Assembly: GCA_036850595.1 (NCBI GenBank)
Contig: CM072148.1
Span: 5,259,118 to 5,323,117, forward strand
Source: Rhyacichthys aspro
Lineage: Eukaryota; Chordata; Actinopteri; Gobiiformes; Rhyacichthyidae
Direction of reading: 5' to 3'
Length of the DNA: 64,000 bases
Below are positions 47,690 to 60,700 of this stretch, piece by piece. Below the pieces are notes generated by a model. That model ran no database searches, was not told the origin of the DNA, and worked only from the letters and a program-made list of their open reading frames with translations. Position 1 is the first letter of the stretch. Each line of letters starts with the position of its first letter. The position numbers were made by a program, and so were the translations under genes.

Positions 47690-48120
47690 TCTCCGCGCGG
47701 TCGGAACAAAAGGATGTTACGAGCCCCCCGCCTCATCACTATATCACCCCCCGCCCTACTCCGTCTTCCCACTCTCTTCCACTTCTCGTCTCTCTAAATT
47801 TCCCCTCGCACTGGCGCTGCTTGCATCGTCTTTCCAATTCAAGTCAAGACAGATGCCTCTCTCCGGAACTTCAGAGCCGCCGCGTGGAAGTGATGAAAGC
47901 CACAAGCCGGGGTCCCACTGCAAGACCCTCGGCTCCTCTCCTCTGCCAGCCGGGCGCAAACTCCCCTCATTTAAGAAGCACATCCCGGATCTGGGGCCGC
48001 GCGCTTTTTAATTAAAGCCTTGGTGAATTGGCGCCAGACCCAGTAGAGGTTGCGAGGGAAACTTTTAAGTTGCACTTGACAGGTATATTTAAGTTCACCA
48101 AGTTTGACCAGATGGAGCAT
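47690..48120. promoter_or_regulatory. GC-rich block in gene desert, candidate enhancer or CpG-poor promoter
   Basis: A compositional outlier in AT-rich surroundings, with CGCGCGGTCGG near the left, C-rich tracts at 47728-47760 and GGCCGCGCGC followed by TTTTTAATTAAAG at 47995-48018. One strand is open for 129 codons, but the translation is low-complexity and has no known domain. It is more likely regulatory than coding. Confidence 0.25.
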
Positions 48121-48193
48121 GTATATTGTATAAGTCTTTGAATATGATGGTGATGGCGGTGGTGGAGGGGTGGAATGAAACATATCAAACAAG

Positions 48194-48226
48194 CGAAAAG
48201 AAAGAAGGAAAAAAAAAAAGAAAAAT
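48194..48226 (+). repeat. Purine-only tract
   Basis: A G/A-only run of about 33 bases next to further G-rich sequence (GGGTGGTGGGTG at about 48243). It is a candidate non-B DNA region. Confidence 0.7.
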
Positions 48227-48357
48227 CATGGGAGGAAAAAAGGGTGGTGGGTGCAAAGGGGTGGAGGTGGAAAAGGCAGCCCAGAGCAACTCACACAAGC
48301 AAGCAGAGAGAGCGCAGTCTACTGGGTGAGCCTTAGATGTCTCTATGCTTAGGATAA

Positions 48358-48490
48358 AGTAAGACGCTTAATATTCATCGATAATATGGATAATTATGGC
48401 AAAAATGCATTAAAGTGAACTTCTGATGTGGCTTTTGAAAGATATTTATGAGCTAATTAGACACATCGTAAAACTGGACAAACAAACCCA
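48358..48490 (+). repeat. Local duplicated segment B, copy 1
   Basis: It shares ACTTAATATTCATCGAT-like text, GGATAATTAT, AAAAATGCATTA, GATGTGGCTTT and GGACAAACAAAC with 49806-49950, in the same order. Confidence 0.65.
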
Positions 48491-49102
48491 GCAAAGGTTT
48501 AGAGGGCACTCATAAAAAGGTCATACAACCTTTGACCTCTAAAGTCTGGTTAGTGAGGCCATTTTTCCACCGAGTGATGCTGCACAGAAGTCCCAAGTTA
48601 GTAAGTAATAGAGAGTTTTAATAGAGATTATTTTCCCAATTTGAAGTGAACTTGTAGAAGAGCAAGAGGAGTATAATCATGTGCTCCTGCAGTCGACAGA
48701 AGAAGAAGATGGTATTTGGTTTATTCACAGCTTTCTGAACTTAAAATTCGAAGAGCTACAGGTTGCTGGGGGCAACAGTCTGTTATTTCGTGATTACTTG
48801 TCAAATATGAAAACTTGACCTCGAAATAAGAGCAAAGGCAGCACCAGGACTGGGTCAGACTGTTGTTTAATTTCTTTAAAAAGTCCAGTGTAACAACGTA
48901 TTGTCATCAAGAGACTGCAATGTTTAGCTCCACCTTTTATGTTCCTTAAAACTTGTGTGTTCTGTGTTGGGCCTGGTGTAGTTTGGCAAGGAACCAGCGC
49001 ATGTGTTGACAACTTAAGTCTATTTACTTAAAATACAAATAAAGAGCTAAAAATAGGCTCAGTAAATATATATGTATGAATAAAATCCTTTAAATAAGAC
49101 TA

Positions 49103-49268
49103 TAAAATGGACTCAAATGCGAAAGAATATGCAACACAATATACAAATGTGTAATGCAGTGGAGTAAAAGTAAAAGCACGTTAAATACATTTACACAGAG
49201 CAAAATCAACACAATATTTAGCCTCAAGATCATTTTGATGGTACTCCTTTACACCAGAGTAACTATGA
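49103..49268 (+). repeat. Local duplicated segment A, copy 2
   Basis: The partner of 46591-46776, about 2.5 kb away in the same orientation. It differs by scattered substitutions and lacks some insertions. Confidence 0.75.
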
Positions 49269-49805
49269 GTAACCCAGGTTCTTTGCAGCGGTGCAGTTAG
49301 AGGTTTAAGTAAAGTACAGATCCCTGAAACTCATAACTGCACAGAGTAAGTACTTGTTCATTTTCCACCTCGGCCTGATGGATATTTAATGCGGCTGTTT
49401 CTCTGAACAACAGTCGTAGTCAAGAGTTTGCACAGCTGGTCTGAGGTCTGTTGTGCTCAAGTTGGACAGACACCCGTTTCAAATCTGAGTCTAAATAATG
49501 AGGCTGTTGTTCAGTGTCAAGAAGCCTCACGATGACGTCAAGAAAAGGTCAAGAGGAAAACATGCTCAGATAAAGAACGGCACATAATCATCCTTCAGCA
49601 GCGCTCAACTGGGCCAAGTGTGAGTGCAGCCTCAGTCCTGGTTTATTCCTAGATTTAGGCCTTAGTGTTGTCTTTACTCATATTAGTTTCACTCATTATG
49701 ATCATGGTTATAATCTAGTGTCTTTAGGTTTTCATTTAGTTTGGGGTTCAGTCAGGCCTGGGTGATGAGAAACTGTTTATTTGGCATTAGATAAAATAAC
49801 GTGTT

Positions 49806-49950
49806 TGCAAGACTTAATATTCATCGATGTGGGTAATTATACAGAAGCAGAAGTGAAAAATGCATTATGTCCCAGGAGCAGAAACATCTGAAGTGGCTTT
49901 ATGATTCATTCATCTGTCAGCGCTAATCAAACACCGGACAAACAAACAGA
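49806..49950 (+). repeat. Local duplicated segment B, copy 2
   Basis: The partner of 48358-48490, about 1.45 kb away in the same orientation. It is more diverged than pair A. Confidence 0.65.
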
Positions 49951-52365
49951 AACGGAGCGATCAAACGGAGGACACGTGAGGACTGAGCCGACTCTGAGGG
50001 CCACGCTCATCCAGGGATCGGCTTTGGACCAAAACACTGCAGAACGGTGTGTGTCCAAAAGGGTTCAAACTTTGTCAGTTTTGTTTTTACGATGAAAAGA
50101 TGCTCCATGTGCTGTCTTCACAAGGTCTAAGGCTGTCTTATTTAAAAGCTCTGCTGTAAACAACAGAGCTAACTACTGCTAAGATTGATTTAATTTAAAG
50201 TAGTCATTTTAAACTAAATTATAATAAACACAGTTAGGCACTAATCTGAATTTAATTTAAAACTTTTTGGTGCAACCGGGCCTTAGTTTTGATGAGCTCG
50301 TAAAAAAGAATTTAGTTTCTAGAAGACAAAATAAATAAATAAATTGTATGTAAATGAATGAAGCCCTGTTGTATCTCTGAAGTCCAAAGCCTCTCAAGAG
50401 TTTTGTATTTGCTCCCTCTAGTGAATCGATCTGGAAATGCCAAACCCCACTTGACCAGACGTCTGCACATCCACACACACTTTTATCAGTTCTTTAAAGT
50501 GCTATGAAACTTTCAGAAAGCCTTTAGCTGGTGAAACGCCCGTCCTGTGAGCCCAGTTGGCTATTTCCCAATACCAAAGTGCTTTTTAGCCTTTGGCCAA
50601 CACTTACACTTTGATTTCATCATCTTACTGGACTTATGTAATTGGGAAACTGTGGAGAAAGTAGCCCGGTTCTATTTCGTGGACGTTCAAACATCCTCTC
50701 AATCCTCTGTTAAATTTTTCATTTTGGCCTGATATAATAATGTGACAAGAGTTAAAACCGTTGACAGTAAATGAGAGTGGACTCAGTGAGAAGAGGTTAG
50801 CTTCAAGTCCTTTGTGAGAAAGAGGGTTGGCTCCGTGAAGACGTCCATTAAAGACAGATCCACAGTAAAGTGCTTCAGTTGATTTGCTGTGATCTGTGCA
50901 CGAGCCTCCAGTTCAAATTTAGCTCATTTATAAAACCAAGCAGCCATGACTGTCATCAAAAGTCATTATAGTAGTATCTTAGATGAACATTTAGACTTTA
51001 GTTGTTAATTGTCTAATTAAGTTATACAGATATTTTCTCTCAAATATGAATACATTTGTGTGTTGGTGTCCTGTGCTGGATACTTTGTGTTTTTGGCCCC
51101 TAGAGTTTTTCCAAACAGCGTCGGTGACATCTGAATTTTCTATGCTCCTCTTTGCCGTCACTTGTTAAAACACTGTTGTTAAAACAATTGTATTTTAATG
51201 ATTCAGTTTAATATCCTCCAGTTTCAGTTTCTCTTTTGCTTCTGTGAATTAATAACCAATGAAAGAAGGAAGAAGTGCGAGTGAAGCCTTCTAAAATCGG
51301 CCTCTAAACTCATCAACAGTGGAAAATGTGCCTTACATCACGGAGTAACTGGAAAACTGTGGTCACACAAATATTAATATGATTTAGATTTTCCTTCTGT
51401 TTTGCTGTTTGCATTTTTTTTAACTAATGAAAACATACACCTGCCTTCAACTTCCTTCACGTCTTATTCTTATTTAAAGAAGAAGCCCATTCTTTGTTCA
51501 GCTGCATTAAATTGGTGACCATTTTTTAAAGCAACAAGATTTCTGTTCAACACGTACATTTTTGGTGCCATTTTGTGCTTTTTTTAGCTTTTAAAAGCCA
51601 GTTGTCTCCTCCAATCACTGCTCTGTGTCAGATTTATACTGAGGGGCCTGAGGGGTCCGGGCTCAGATGGGGCTAAGCTCACAGGGTCAGAGCTTAGGCC
51701 GGACTAAAACACAATGGAGACCCTGGCCAGCATATCTGAATCTAACTCGGAGTAAATGGTCGTAAAGATGTCTCTAGGGACAATAGTGGACCTGGGATTG
51801 TGTAAAACCCCGACCAGGACAGTGAGGGTTAAACTGAAGACACAGAACGTGACATTGTGGAGTCAGAGCATCATATTCTCCACTTCTAATAAATGTGGAA
51901 GCAGGAGTAAATTAATTAGGAGACAGGTCAGACGTAATCAATACTCAGATAAATATTAAATGCAGGTGGTGGACCTAATCGAGTGCATGATTGACAGAAA
52001 TTGAATTTGCTGTGGTAATTATCACTTAAGAGTTCAAGTCACTTTCCCAGGCTAATATTAGACTCGTTAATGTCTCAGAGTTATGATATTATACACTGTG
52101 ATGTCATTAATTCAGTCAGTCTCAGGGTTAAACAAGCAGCAATTAAGAAGAACCTAACAAACTGTGATAAAATCATCTTAATCACACTAATCACAAAAGA
52201 TGGTAAAAATGTTGATTGATTTTTAGTCAAGTCGAAGTGATGACTGGACTGAGATCCTGACCAGATCATGAGTTTGAGGGAGACCAGGGTCAGAGCAGGA
52301 CGAGAAGATAAGTCCAGACTCAGGTTGAAGGAGACAGATGGAGGTGTTTTTAATTAATATATGAT
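49951..52365. other. Gene desert, part 5
   Basis: No exon, repeat or RNA gene recognised. Confidence 0.4.
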
Positions 52366-52482
52366 AAAATTCATTCATTTTCTTCCATTAAGTTCTGTTA
52401 GTCACAGGTGACTGGAGCCTATCCCAGAAACTTTGGGCCTTAGGCTGGACAATGGACGGTTGGTCGCAGGGCTGGGATATAT
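52366..52482 (+). repeat. Fish interspersed repeat tail (GGAGCCTATCCCAG type)
   Basis: TTCATTCATTTTCTTCC is followed by GTGACTGGAGCCTATCCCAG and GGACGGTTGGTCGCAGGGC. This succession of phrases is shared by a very common teleost repeat. Degraded. Confidence 0.6.
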
Positions 52483-53099
52483 TAAAAAATTATAATTGTT
52501 TTTAGTCAATCACAAAAATGATTCAGACAAATAATCCAGCTGTGATCTTTGCTTTTTTTTCTTTCTTTGATTTAACGTCTAAGACAGAAACAAATATGAA
52601 TCCAACACTTTTAGAAAGTGACCAAAACTGATTTTGAGTCCTACATCATTATTATATATTAATACAGTGATCAATTTGTTGTAAATATGTGTTAATTATG
52701 TGTTTTATTTCTACATGAATAAGGTTGAAATCAAAACTCCCAGATTGAAACATATTTTCGTTTTACTTTTATGGACAATACTTTTATTTTCCATTATTTT
52801 CAAGTATTAAGGCATATAGTTATACTGTGGCTCTATCATAATATCAATAACATTTAGCTTCATTAGATTAATTTTCAAGGTTTTTAAATAAAAGAAAATA
52901 AACAAGTACTTAAAGGGCAAAATGTCACAAAATAGAACAAATATAAATTGTCATTGACACTTGGGCCTTTGATGATCCTTTGGCAAAAATACAATATTAA
53001 CATAAAGACAGATTACAATCAAAATATATTTACTCCATTTCCAGCAGTCATTTGATTTGTGACTTCTCGTTAACAAACACATAATGAAACCCTGAGATG

Positions 53100-53760
53100 A
53101 GTTCAAATGCTGTAATTGCTAAAACACGGCCTCATTTCAAAGTGGACTCCTGAACCGATGCGGACCAGGTTTGCCGCACCTTTAATGAGAACCGCGTTTG
53201 AAGCTAAAGACCTTATCAAAGCAAACTATGATAACCATAAGAGCGAAGTTGGAGCATCAATATTTGAAACGATGGGTGATATTTATTCACACGTGTCATG
53301 GAGGAATTGGGGAATGTGCTTTACCTTGATGTGTTTTGATTTATTCTGCAAGCCCCGAGGTTATCCCCGTGAATTAGAAGGCATCAATAAGGAAAGACCA
53401 TCTCCCCTCTCCCAAAAGTGATAATTACCAACATCACTATTGATCCCACTATCGATGCATAGCTAATTGTTTCTGGGTTGATTCTTTATTTAATTCCATC
53501 TGTGGCCATGTGAATGCGTTGACCTTGCGCGGCAGGAAATCTGAGGCGTGTTCAATCGAGGAAAAACACGCATTAGGATTCTACTTTAAACTGCGAAAAA
53601 GCCAAAGTAGAAAAGTTACTTGATGAGTTCGGAATGGCCGTTTCACTTGAGACAACATCCGATCCCCTTTTCCTGCAGCCTTGAAGAGCGATGAGGTGTT
53701 GGGTCCCTGCAGAGACGGTGTCATATCGACTTCTCCTTACGTTACATGATGGAAGATATA
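53100..53760. promoter_or_regulatory. Candidate conserved non-coding block
   Basis: Complex sequence without simple repeats. It is open for 101 codons on the plus strand (53116-53421), but I recognise no domain and there are no flanking splice sites that fit. Long stop-free, repeat-free text in a gene desert next to a developmental gene often marks a deeply conserved enhancer. This is inference only. Confidence 0.25.
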
Positions 53761-54373
53761 GAATAATAATGAAGATTATTCATCATTAAGTGTGTATCGG
53801 ATTGAAGGCATGAAAAATGCATCCACATCTCTTAAATTACTTTTTCCACACATTGGCCCACACGTAAAGCCAAGGTCTAGCCTCATGAATATGTCAGCGT
53901 ATTCGGAGTAAATACTGAAAGAATAAGGTAGAAAATTATTGGAAGTTTTGAAGTTTGTGGTCATAATCCATCCGGTCATTTGCCATTCTTTACAGCTGTT
54001 GTATTTGGATGTACAGGGAGTTTCTGATAATTCGTCTTCTCATTGAAACTGTGCCGAGCATAATGAGCTTTTCGTTGGTTATTTATACCGCACTGATCAA
54101 TCCTTTGCATGTTCCCAAGGATAAAGACAAGAGACACAGCAACAGAATGTTTAATTTAAGTGTAATGACATGACAAGTGGCATATACACATTGGACTGCT
54201 CTTAAAGAAGTGCTCCTCTTTCATTTAGATCAGTGCTTTTGAGACATTAATGTGCTTTGACTGCTAACTTCTTGCAGTCTTTTTCAGAAGGGTCACGTGA
54301 TATTGCTGTAATGTGTCTGGTCAGAAGTTTTATTTTGGTTTGGTTGTTTTACCTGGAGCTGCCCTGTAGTCCG

Positions 54374-54404
54374 TCTTCTTCTTCTTCTTCTTCTTCTTCT
54401 TCTT
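54374..54404 (+). repeat. (TCT)n microsatellite
   Basis: About ten TCT units, the pyrimidine counterpart of the (GAA)n tract at 11497. Confidence 0.95.
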
Positions 54405-54799
54405 TCTTCATCTGAACATCATGTGACCTTCAGAAGAAGACAGCAGAAAGACAAGAAAGTTAGCATGTCACGAAAAAGAACTGGTCTAAAACTTGAAGGA
54501 AAAGTTATCCTTTGTGGAAGACCCTTGTGACCAAATATCTGGTTTGTGCTTTCACTTCTGTCAATCACCTGTGGCTCCTCCCTATTGGGCCATGTCCAGC
54601 CCTCTTTAAACCATGCACCAGCCTTTGGGTAATCTCTAAAAAGAAGTGTGCTTTTTGCGCCTTCTGCAATAGATTGTCAAAATATGGATCCTAAATGTAA
54701 CAGACAAATGCAACAACATATGGATTAAAATGTAAACCAGAATAAATGGAGTCACCACTGCAATTATATCAACTAACAAATGAACTGACTCGAACAAAC

Positions 54800-54890
54800 C
54801 CACAACCCAAAAAGAACCAACCAAACAACTAACCAGTCAATCAACAAACCAACAAAACAACCAACCAAATAAAAAACAAACAAACTGTCT
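54800..54890 (+). repeat. Degenerate CAAC/AACC-type low-complexity tract
   Basis: A G-poor stretch made of loosely repeated AACC, AAAC and CAAC units with no fixed period. Confidence 0.7.
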
Positions 54891-55182
54891 TTACTTCTGG
54901 GGCAATTATTGGTACTAGCTGAATATATGTATATTACTCATGTCTGCTTCTTTAAACTCTGGCAAGTTTGCAACTTTCTCCTCCAGCTGAGAACATCATC
55001 ACAACCACCTTACTTCCTTTTGCAAATACCCACCTTGTATCAAAGACATAGGACATGTTTGGATGTTCATAGTCCTATATGAACCAGTCTTAGGGCACAG
55101 TAGGACTAGACTATGGCTAAATGTCTATGGAGGAATTAACCATATTATAACAGAACTGAAACAAAACAAAAAGATTTTTAAA

Positions 55183-55310
55183 GGGGCACCAGGGTTCATG
55201 TGGTAGAGCACATTCATGAACAGAGGCACCTGGGTTCGATTCCTGGCTCAGGTCTGTTTCCTTCAGGTTATTACTCTCTCTTTCTCATCCCCTGTTTCTT
55301 GTCAACCAAA
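55183..55310 (+). mobile_element. tRNA-derived SINE fragment
   Basis: The head (55183-55254) resembles a tRNA gene. It has a box-A-like GTGGTAGAGCA near 55200 and a perfect box B GGTTCGATTCC at 55233-55243, the internal RNA polymerase III promoter. The body is T/C-rich and ends in an A-run at about 55308. The folding is too poor for a working tRNA. Confidence 0.7.
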
Positions 55311-57680
55311 AAAAAAAAGCCAAAAAATCTTAAAAAAAACATATCCAAATAGATTTTTAGAGAACTTCTATGAGGTTTTAGAGATTTCACCTTGACGTTT
55401 ATTTAAAGAAAAAGTTCTGAACTTTTGAAGAACAGTTGGGATTCCTGCTGAGTTTAAGGAAAAATCAGATCTGACTTGAAAAACACAAAATAAGTGGACT
55501 GAGTGTGGGATGCTGCGGGAAATGGACTGGATGTCTAACTGTGTGTGTGGTTGGTGTGGTTGGTGTGGTGGTCCCCGGAGACATGTGGCCTTGGAGGACA
55601 TCTGGCACCTGCCACAGCGCTGTGTGAGCTTGAGCACTTCATCGCGGTGCCCTGCCCCGTTCAGCCCACCCATCAGGCACCTGTTTAGAGCTTTAGTCAG
55701 TCTGCGGCGGGACATCAGAACGGGTCCTGTAGGTGTCTAATGGAGGAGTGTGTCAGGCCTGTCACTGCTCTTTGGAGGGAAGTCCTTTACGAGGTGTGGG
55801 CTCCCTCTGGATTTTTGGCCGTCATCCAGAAGTGAGGCGGTGACGTGAGTGGATACGACATCACTGGACTGAAGAGTCTGGCTCATCGTGACCTCAGCTT
55901 TTTCAACTTCAAGCACAGAGTCTGTTCAGGACTCTCCACAGCAGGCTGGAGCAGGTAGACTAAAAATAATATGATGAAAAGTCAGGTGGTCTTGAGACGG
56001 GTTTGCAGCCTTGGTTGGTTTCATTTCAAAACAAGTGTTAACATTGAAATTCCATGTCCATTGAACTGAGGAAAACAGAAATGAGAGTCTTTATGTTTCC
56101 CTCTAGAGCCAGACCTGCAGGTTTGGTCTCTTGAGACACCTTTTAGAAGTCTTGGTTCCTCCACAAACTTGTCTCTTTGACTCAGGATGTTAAATCAAGT
56201 CCTGCCAAGATTACAAATGGTTTATTTCTTGTAAATATATAAAACACATAAATAAACATAAATAGGAATAAAACAGAAATAAAAACCATATGCATAGCCT
56301 CAGAATGGTCAGACGGAGTCAGAAATAGAATTGCAATGCTGCGTTTAAACTCTGTCTAAACTAAACTATTACTACGAGTGTCTGTTCTAGATAAATGACA
56401 AAAATAGTAGCAGTAACAGTGAAGTAAAATGACTGATGCAGGTTGGACAAATGATTATCCAATAATCAGTGATCAATCAAAGTAATCAATAGACAAATGC
56501 AGAGCCTGATCAGATAAAACAACTGAAAATCCTTGGACATACAATAACTCCAGAGACCAACATTTGTACCAGGATGTAAATGTCATTGCAAAGTCCCCAT
56601 TGGGTTTTCACTTTCAGAATCTGCTCCAAAAAACTTGCAAAAGGCAAGTTCTGTTCCTAAATTACAGGAGCACTTCAACATGAGGAGTAATCCCCTTTGG
56701 TGACCCTGAGTCATGTGACAGTGGACCAATCAGCATCTGTTTATCATCTCTCAGGAAGCATTCAACAAAGATTAATAGAAATATAAAATAGTTAAATGGA
56801 CTGCCAAACTTCATTACAATCTTTAATAAAAACTACACTAGTGTAGGTAGTACAGTGTATTTAAAAGTTGCTTGCACTGGCCTAACTGTACTCTACCTGC
56901 GATCACGCCAATACCTGCACACATATTTACACTGGATGTCAGCAGTTGAAGGTAATTACTTTGTGCTGCTCTTGCGTGCGTCTCTGCCTCCGACTCCCGC
57001 CCCTCCAGATTGTGAAGCCGAGCCTGTAGCGGTGGAGTGCTGAAGGTGTGTTTGTGCTGTTATGCCCTCTGGCTTGGCTGCCAGCTTACTCCCACTGATC
57101 TGAGCCAGAAGGCAGACTGCCGAGGAATACCGATCACCTTGCCCAGACCGAATCCTTTGAGCTCTCTCTGGCATCTTTCCCCCTTCTGCCAGTTTCCTCC
57201 TCTGCTGCTCTCTTCCCCCTTCTGAAGTTGACAACAAAGACATCCTCAGGGTCCTGCTTGATGTGAGACCCACTCTTGATCTTTTTTCCCTATGTTTTTG
57301 TACCTTATAGTTGCACTACTTTCATATTCCGCTAGCACAATATTTACACACCAGAAGACAAAGAAACAGGGGTCTTTTCATGTAGGAACCCCTGCCAACA
57401 TGTTAATCACCTGAGGACCTGCACTGGTCAGGTTGGCCCACAAGACAAGGCATTAGCAAGACATGGATACACTCCAGCCCAGGTTTGCATCCATCAACCC
57501 CGGGTCTCTGAGAGCAGGCATTACCATTTCACATTTACAGCAAAGAATAATTACATTTCAAGAGCAAAAGTACACCTTCTTTCTTCTTCTTTCAATGAGA
57601 CTATGTTTCACGTTTGACTCCTGATAAGTCGAGGCATTTAGAAAGTGGTTTGGTTAAGTTTGGGTTAAGTGAAAGAGTTG
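55311..57680. other. Gene desert, part 6
   Basis: A GC-richer block at 55500-55740 is open on both strands but has no known domain. It contains the G-quadruplex 15-mer at 55549-55563. The remainder is non-coding AT-rich sequence. Confidence 0.4.
55549..55563 (+). other. G-quadruplex motif identical to the thrombin aptamer 15-mer
   Basis: The plus strand reads GGTTGGTGTGGTTGG, the exact 15-mer known to fold as a two-tetrad antiparallel quadruplex. It continues TGTGGTGG, so alternative registers exist. A cellular role is not implied. Confidence 0.85.
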
Positions 57681-57685
57681 AAGTT

Positions 57686-57790
57686 AAAAAAGACTGACAG
57701 ATAGACGTTTTATTTGTCCCGTGGGAAAACTGTTGTGCAGCACTGTCACATTTCATTCATGCATCATACAGAAAATAAAAGAAAGGAAAA
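57686..57790 (+). repeat. Fish interspersed repeat tail (AGATAGACGTTTTATTTGTCCC type)
   Basis: GACAGATAGACGTTTTATTTG is followed by TCCCGTGGGAAAACTG, like the GATAGATACTTTATTGATCCC 3' tail seen on many teleost retroelements. Only the tail is visible. Confidence 0.45.
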
Positions 57791-60700
57791 TGGCCATTAG
57801 AGTCTGTTGTATTGACAAACGTTTGGTTACATTTTGAAACGCAAATCTGGTTTTAACATGAAATATTCAAGTCAAGTGTTTATTGAAGACTATTTTCTAT
57901 ATTACAAGAAACCAAGTGTGTTTCTTGCTTTTATACAATAACAAAAATATATTTACAATGGCATCTCCTGAGTCCTTTTTTCATAAGACGTTTTACATAT
58001 TAGGTTAATCTTAATGTTAACAAAAATATCTGTCCATCAGTCTGTATTACATGATATTTTTTTGCCTAAAGTTAACCAACTTTATGTCTAAACATAACAA
58101 TAAAACAGTTTTGGAAACAATGGATTTTCCTACATATTAATAAAACACTACAAATCTTTAAAACATCCATCTATCCATGAATTCATCTAAACCAACTGAG
58201 GCTCTTGCATGAACATAATACACTTAATTTATGTAGTTTTAACTATATTTCTTACATACCTATTTTTCAGTAAGCGCCACAAACCTGAAAAAACGTGACA
58301 TACATTTATGTAACTATCCATCTATATCTATATCTATTTCTATCATACCAAATCATTCTTAATCAGGTGTGGCTTGTTGCCTAAACAAAACCATAGATGT
58401 AATTTATCTTGTGATTTTTAATGGGATCTTATCATTTTTATATGTTTTTCTGTATTAAATGCTGCAAACACATTAAAATATTACACAACTGTCCACTTTA
58501 GGACCAATCTAAGAACCTATCCATCTGACTTTACAAAAACGGATTCATCTGGACTTGTAATATCGCTGGAATCTATGTGAGTGCTGTCACTGGAGCCACT
58601 CAACGTGTCTCGGCCTTACACAACCTCCTGACTGCTCCTTCTCTTCTTACCCCACCACAAACCCTCCAGCCCCGACCCCCCACCACCAGCCCCCTGCCTC
58701 CATGAAGAGAAATCTCTGAAGAGCTAATTAGTGCTGGAATGGAGTCCAGGAACAGCCGACGGAGCTGAAGAAGGGAGATTGGCGCCGGCGCTTGCTTTAT
58801 CGGTCAGGGCCTGACAGAGGGGTGACAGTGAGTGGAGGCAAAGCGCCGGCTCACAGCTGACAAAGACAATAAAGCCAGCCTCGGAGCAGAGAGGAAGAGT
58901 GACAGACTGGCAGGAGAAAGATGGCTTCTATAGGGGCCGTCCTATGGCTCAGGAAAAGCACATGGTCCCAGCTGCTGAGGCAGGTTCCTCCTGTCACTGA
59001 GGACCACTGTGACAGGGTTCACTGACCGTCTTCAGCTGGAACTAACCCGGGGTCTTTATGTCTTCAACTTGGACACATCAAAGTCAGGAAGTCTTTTAAA
59101 GATTCTGACATGTTCACCATTAACCAAGAACTTCAGTAGATGTACGCATATAAAAGGGTTCTGAAAGTATCAATGTTTAAGCTGTGCTGTTGTTACAAGG
59201 TGATGTAGTAAAGTAACACAATGGGATTTCGTAAGAAAAGAAAAGAGCATGAGGCCCAATAATGAGTAAGTTTTGTTGATCAGACGATCAGAAGTTGAAG
59301 GAAGGCTTAAAGACGCAGATGATACACAAAGCATGTACACAGTCAATGATTTATTTCAAAGATCGTCTTTAAACATTTAATGAGTTGAAGATTTTTACTT
59401 ATTTTCCGAGAATATCTAAGTACAGCATATTCCTCTTTCCGACCTCTTTCCATTGGCATAATAACAGTGTATGGTTCTATTCTACTTTGGGTCTAGTGGT
59501 GCGTAAACATCACCTCAACCAACTTTATTTATGTACACTTCTCGTTTGTCTTGAATATGTCTTAACACTCAAAGACAGACGGAGTAATTTGAAGCAGCAG
59601 GCCCTATTCCTGAGAGGAACACCCACAGATTTCCCTGGCAGGTATCAGGAATAGTTTAAGAGTGAGAAAGTATCTAACGTGAGAACAAAAGCCCCTAACG
59701 ATGTTTGCTGCACCTTCACCAACATGGCTGGAGTGTGCGGAGGGGTCAGGCAGGTGCCATTACGATTTTATGATGATCATTTATTTATTTTGTCAAGTAA
59801 ATCCAATCAGAATGCCTGGGAGCTAGCCGGATAGCAAACAGGGATAATTAGCATCACTGGGAGAGGTGGCGTCTCCTTGTACTCTGGCCTCCGCTCGCTT
59901 TTATCTGAGAAGAGGTGAGCTGTGGAGGAGCTAAATATTGATGGAGCTGCCCTCTCTCTGTGAAGCACTGTCCGGCTTTGTTAAGGCCTTTCTCTCAAAG
60001 CTGGACCCTCGCAGTCTCCTCCAAAGATGACAAACTGCAAACATTCGGTCTGATGCTTCTTTATACACGTCTCTTTCAGCTGCTCCCTTCAGGGGACGCC
60101 ATAGATAATCATCTGGTGGTTTGGATATGTTTTACAGCGGATACCCACGTGACAGGCGGGTGCTCACCTCGGTACTAACGAGGAGTTACTACATAAATAC
60201 ATCTTACAATTTTTATAGAAATGGTGCCAATTAAAATGGAAGATTATGGTTTAAGCAAAAGAACACTAGGAGGTTTTCCACAAAGGTCGCTTAGAAAAGC
60301 AGGGATTATAGCCCAAGTTCCAGCTAAATTTAGCACCAAGTCAGGAGTTGGAGCTAAAGTGGTTCCATGAAAAGTGGTCCAGACTCCTGCAGCGAGACTA
60401 ACCCCAGTCAGAATAGATGAGTGGTGATAATTAAATAATTGATCTAGAAACAGTACCACTCTGTGAAAAATAAGTAATGCACAAAACATGTTAAGACAGA
60501 AGATAAAGGACTATATCATTCAATATTTTAACAAACATTGTAACGCTTATTTGATCCATAAATTAGATGTATTTTTTTCAGTAAAAGCTAAATATTTTAT
60601 TTCTTTTGATTGTGGTTAGTAAAGTTCTTTATTATGTTCAAACTTTTTCACTTCTGTAAATGTCGGACTAATCCTGGCCTTAAACAGGACCAGGCCAGTT

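Noticed and set aside
47626..48015. 129-aa plus-strand frame as a gene
   Set aside because: Pro/Ser-rich translation without a known domain, no fitting splice sites, and explained by GC-rich composition.
53116..53421. 101-aa plus-strand frame as an exon
   Set aside because: No domain recognised and no flanking acceptor/donor pair that fits; kept only as a possible conserved non-coding block.
55183..55254. Functional tRNA gene
   Set aside because: Boxes A and B are present but the arms do not pair well, and a SINE-like body with A-tail follows.
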